Assembly: GCA_963682175.1 (NCBI GenBank)
Contig: OY821772.1
Coordinates: forward strand, 45,034,925-45,098,924
Length of the DNA stretch: 64,000 nt
Reading direction: 5' to 3'
DNA from: Triglochin maritima
Taxonomy: Eukaryota; Streptophyta; Magnoliopsida; Alismatales; Juncaginaceae
Shown here: piece by piece, positions 59,992 through 64,000 of the stretch
Layout: the number at the start of each line of letters is the position of its first letter
Position numbering within the stretch: the first letter of the stretch is position 1
Notes under the pieces: model-generated
What the model saw: the letters and a program-made list of their open reading frames with translations, nothing else
Databases searched by the model: none
Told to the model about the DNA's origin: nothing
Translations under genes and position numbers: made by a program

Positions 59992-62900
59992 TGGAGGACC
60001 AAATGGAGATTGCGGGAATCGGGAAGAGGAGGAAGCGGAAACGTGTGAGGCTTGTGTTGGTGTGGTCACCCGCGGGTGAGGATAAGGCCGGGTTGGAAGA
60101 AGGATTTCGAGCGGAGTGGAAGAAGTGCCGTACTGCCGTGAGTTATGAGGCGGAGGTGTTTAACGTGTGCCGGCGGGTTTGGATTTTTGTGATTATTTAT
60201 TATTATTATTATTTGAGGAGGAGGAGAATCTAGATTCCACAGATATTTGGAGGTTTCTCGTTTGTTTAAATTCATGACCACATAATTTAATTTTTTATGT
60301 GTTTGTTGGAGAATCTGGATTCTGAGGTTATTAGTTAACAGGATGTCAATATGTCATGTCATTGATCTAACATGGTTATTCGCTTAGTACGACCGGTGAT
60401 AATATAATGATAAATCCTTAGGATGGACATGAGCGTCGTAGACGTATATCTTTTCAAATATTGTGTTTGTTCTTTTTAAACTTACGGTCAGTCTTTTTTG
60501 AATATTGAGTATTTCATCACTTGCAGCATATTCTATCACTTCTAAAGATATTGTTTTACAATAATGGTCAAACGGCTCGGTAAAAACGGTTGGACAACTC
60601 TAAGATTTGTAGTCTGAATGACGTTCAAACGGCAATGGTCTGGTAAGTTCAGTGGTCATAGGAAGAAAACAACTTTGCTCCCAAACATGCTTCGTTGACT
60701 AGCAACCTCGAAACGTTGACTTGCAAATCATGCGAGCCGGGGCTCGGGAGTCCTCATCTCTCCAATGGTTGGTGTTGGTGTAAGTTTCACAGCAGGACCA
60801 TATATGACCCCTCCATCCAACCGTGATCATCGATGCAACAGATGTATCCCATGTGATCTTCACTTTGAAGCAATGCTTTTGCTTATGCCGCAGTACGAAA
60901 TCACTCTCTTTTGGGGGGTAATTTGACCATTCTAATATGACTCCCTGGTGATTGGACTTTCTCGATCTGTAATGTATGGCTTCCAAACAGTCCGAGGCCC
61001 CAGCAGGCCAGCAGAGAAATGACAGATACCATTTCAAGCAAACATTAATTGTGACAGATTTCACTTGACATTGGAATACTTCTATTGCCGATTGTGTTGG
61101 GTTACACGCCTCTTGGAACCTGTCCTCTTAATCCAAGATTAGGGTCTTTAGCAGGATTTTTCAGCCTAATAAGTGGACTTATATAGTTGAGTTTATATTG
61201 GGTTGCAAATGGACTTTACGTAATTGGGCTCAAGGGACTTTGTTCAATTGAGTCACGTTGGAACTTTTTTGGTCGAAGTCAATTATATATGCTCAAAGCC
61301 TTCAAAGGAGGTTGAGTTGGGTTGAAGAATTAAGCTTAATGGAGCTTCGCTGGTCAGTTCAAGTCAAGCGTTAGATGCAACTTACGCTATTAGTAGTCGG
61401 GCTCAAAGGAGTTAGTTAGTTAGTTAATCCAATGTAATTAATCTCAAAGCATTTCTAACATAGTGACATGGACATAACACATAATTGGTGAAAAGGGAGC
61501 CAATTTGACGTGTTGGCTCAAGGGAGTTAGCGAGTCAATTGGCTTGAAGAAGCTTGACTCGGATTGTGCAATTGAGTTCAAGGGAGCTAATTTGGTCTAA
61601 TGAGTTGTCTGACTAGTGTGTTGTCTAGTCGGAGTTTCAACTTCAAAATGATCTGTCTTAAATTCTCGAATAAACGAAGGAGTTCAAGTTCAAGAGAAAA
61701 AAAAGAAAAGAAAAGATCTCGTACGTAAGTAGAGCAAAAGATTTTCTTGATTTGTTTTGTTGTTGGTTAACTGGTTATTCGTAGCTCCACATTGGAGGGA
61801 ATTTCCATTTGAAGGTAACCTTGCTTATGAAGTTGCTTCTTTTTTCTAGAGATTACTCAACATACGACAAACTATCACCAGTTCAAATATTGAAATGCAC
61901 CGTGAATTTTGCATTCTAACTCATATGTGTACATATTTTACATAGAACGTGCTTTCCGCAGAAACACGCCCACGCCCAAGTTTAATTCCCACGTACGTTT
62001 GCTTGCTTCATGCAAATTGAACCACTAATCGTAATAGAATTAATTATTGTAATTAAGTTGTGCCAAACAGGGATTTATCAGTGGGATATTGTGGTCCCCA
62101 ACGGAATAGGAATTTGCAATTGATTGTATTGTGGGTCGTTTATTGCAATTTTTGCTAACGTGGGTGCGTTCCGCACATGTGTTGGTTAGGCTCAATCATC
62201 TCACCACCAACTCATACATAGTTGCCGAGGAATTACAGTTTACAGGTGGTTAGATTTCCACATGGGATGTTCTAAGAATTCACATGCAAATATGCAATGG
62301 TTTATACGCTACTCCTATTCCTTCATTTAAAAATGTATCCGGTTTGGAAACATGAAGTGGGGTCCAAATCATGAGCTATTAGAACTTTGTCTCTTGCCTT
62401 GTGCACAAATAAGTAAACAACGTAAGAGTACAACACCACATAACTGGACCAACCAATTCCATCTGGAGTCTATCTGGCTCCCACTGGCAATCGGACAAGG
62501 TGGTCTTAGTCATATGGATATGAGGCCAAACCCATCTGAGCACAATTCTCACCATGTGGGCACACAACAACGGTCGCATCCCTCGTGCTGGATACAGTGA
62601 TCATGATTGTGCTACCTTAATTAAATGTTGCACTGGTATAAATTGTATAATATGTAACTTAGGTGCAACAAACATAGATTTAAAAGATTATTTGGAGGTT
62701 ATACGTATTACATGCACCATTTGGACGGAAGGAAGCTCTTAGCTTAGGAAGTACAGTGATATTGGACTAGAAAAATATGGGGCCAAATAGACATCCCACT
62801 GGACCAGCCTCCGCGTGATGTCGTCGTAGAAGAAAAAAGAAAGTCTACCAGAGGAAAACAAAAATTGCCAACTATTTTGCTTGGAGAACTTGTGTTGCCT

Positions 62901-63604
62901 TGACATTGATTTTCAACAAAGGGAGATTTATGGATATGTCATGGTTTGATTTATTGTCATGCTAAATTAAATTATTTTACGACGATCTCACATGAATCGT
63001 GGGTATCTTCGTGAACAATGTCCACAAATGCATCACACTTCACAAGCTATTTTAGAACACTCAAATCACAGTGGAGTTGTGCACCACGCCTAATGGACCT
63101 TTGTTGAACAAACTCACCTTGATTGAGTTGTGTGGTCTACACTTCTAACCTCACCATTCATTCAACCGGTAAAATCATACAATACATTTATCACTTATCA
63201 TCACACGGTAGAAAATTAAGATATAAATTTCTAAATATTTTTTATGATTTTGGACTAGAAAAAAAAGAATTTTTTTGAAGAAAATATGTAATTTCTCCAC
63301 CATTGATGGCTTGATAAACCATAAAAGAGTTAAGTTAAAATCAACTCATGAATGATGATTACCTTAGACGAATAGACTACAAATTCCCTTTCAAGTAACA
63401 AGGATCGTAAAATAACATTAACCTCAAGGGTCATGATGCAATAATACATAGAAATTTAAAAAACCCAAAAACTAATCAGAACAAGAACCTCCCTCTCTAT
63501 AGTCTACTGTGTCTGTCTGTTTGCCTCTCTCCTCTGCAAAGTCTGGCTTAACCCCTCTCTCTCCACTCCATCGAGTCGACTCCACAGTCCACACCCACAC
63601 CACA
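59992..63604. other. Intergenic DNA, 3.6 kb
   Basis: Begins with the promoter of the minus-strand DnaJ/ferredoxin gene and ends with that of the plus-strand LRR gene. Loose repeats of GGCTCAAGGGA and GGAGCT(A/T) type occur at 61200-61600, perhaps an old transposon. The 121-codon minus frame at 60699-61064 (many Trp, Cys, His) has no family I recognise. No RNA gene seen. Confidence 0.4.
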
Positions 63605-64000
63605 ATGGAGGTCCAACTCCTAATCCTCCTCTCTCTCCTCCTAACCACCACGACGGCCCTCTCCCCGTCTCCCTCCCCAACCGCGCCCCCAAAGACCCTC
63701 CCCTCCACCCCAACCCCAACCGCACCCCCAAAGACCCGTCCCTCCACCCCAACCCCATCCTCACCGTCCACCCTCGACCCGAAGCAACTCTCGGCCCTCC
63801 GATCCATGAACCTCCCGACCTCCCGCAACCCCTGCACACTCCCACCCCCTCACAACTACACCACCTGCGACTCCTCCACCCCCTTCCGCCACGTCACTGC
63901 CCTCTCCCTCTCCAACTGCTCCTCCGACCTCGACCTCTCCGCCGCCGCCCTCCGCCCTCTCGCCTCCTCCCTCGCCTCCCTCTCCTTCCTCCACTGCCCC
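63605..64000 (+). CDS. RLP51-like LRR receptor-like protein, 5' part, cut by window edge
   Basis: An open frame from ATG at 63605 runs off the window at codon 132. A signal peptide (MEVQLLILLSLLLTTTTALS) is followed by a Pro/Ser/Thr-rich stretch with a near-perfect tandem repeat (APPKT(L/R)PSTPTPT/S), then LDPKQLSALRSMNLPT, a paired-cysteine cap and NCSSDLDLS with SLASLSFLHCP at the edge. This order matches the N-terminus of Arabidopsis RLP51 (SNC2, a plasma-membrane LRR protein in basal defence) from memory of that family; the LRRs and membrane segment would lie beyond the window. Strongly C-rich codon choice. Long minus-strand frames here are shadows. The proline repeat may be modified like cell-wall glycoproteins. 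Confidence 0.85.
   Translation, partial: MEVQLLILLSLLLTTTTALSPSPSPTAPPKTLPSTPTPTAPPKTRPSTPTPSSPSTLDPKQLSALRSMNLPTSRNPCTLPPPHNYTTCDSSTPFRHVTALSLSNCSSDLDLSAAALRPLASSLASLSFLHCP

Noticed and set aside
60067..60069. Upstream start for the DnaJ/ferredoxin protein
   Set aside because: The codon there is GTG; the first ATG in the frame is at 59991.
60699..61064. 121-codon minus frame with many Trp, His and Cys
   Set aside because: No recognisable domain, no splice partners and AT-rich flanks; cannot be supported as a gene.
63472..63994. Minus-strand Gly/Val/Arg-rich frames of 77-121 codons
   Set aside because: Antisense of the C-rich RLP51-like exon; composition artefact.

Overview
The window is nuclear DNA of a flowering plant. 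The genes have GT-AG introns, secreted class III peroxidases, a plant GSK3/SHAGGY kinase and a plastid-targeted J-domain/ferredoxin protein, and they sit in AT-rich DNA packed with plant transposons. The species cannot be fixed from the sequence. All exon coordinates below were read by eye from splice sites, frame continuity and family motifs.

Layout. 1-1.87 kb: a 1.75-kb Mutator-like element (9-bp target duplication) carrying a 243-bp higher-order minisatellite. It ends 116 bp upstream of the ATG of a membrane-anchored receptor-like kinase gene (1978-4920, +). 8.0-9.3 kb: peroxidase gene 1 (-). 10.7-18.1 kb: a nest of LTRs, in which an old gypsy-type LTR is split by three copia-type LTR insertions (two are solo LTRs with visible target duplications). 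19.0-20.1 kb: peroxidase gene 2 (-), close to gene 1 but with an in-frame 54-bp deletion. 23.5-24.5 and 32.5-33.5 kb: two copies of one non-autonomous hAT family. 26.2-28.9 kb: a hAT element with a frameshifted BED-finger transposase. 29.2-30.4 kb: peroxidase gene 3 (+). 33.94-34.20 kb: a 262-bp hAT-type MITE. 34.55 kb: a peroxidase pseudogene fragment (+). 35.85-42.68 kb: a gypsy (chromovirus-like) LTR retrotransposon on the minus strand, with one complete LTR, one truncated LTR and broken coding frames. 48.96-53.07 kb: a 12-exon GSK3/SHAGGY kinase gene (+). 54.4-55.4 kb: a copia-like LTR (+). 56.1-60.0 kb: a 9-exon chloroplast DnaJ/ferredoxin gene (-). 63.6 kb to the edge: the 5' end of an RLP51-like leucine-rich-repeat receptor-like protein gene (+).

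Genes and their likely work. The three intact peroxidases encode secreted haem enzymes and, with the pseudogene, form a dispersed local cluster expanded by duplication and opened up by transposons. The receptor-like kinase and the RLP51-like protein are surface signalling proteins. The GSK3 kinase belongs to the group that acts in brassinosteroid and stress signalling. The DnaJ/ferredoxin protein acts in the plastid.

The most unusual signal is a 10-bp CpG-rich palindrome, CGGTCGACCG. I count about 33 exact copies plus many half-sites, all in the U3/promoter part of six LTRs belonging to both gypsy and copia types; in the copia types the cluster lies just upstream of the TATA box. Chance predicts about 0.06 copies in the window. 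It looks like a shared cis-element acquired or kept by unrelated retrotransposon families.
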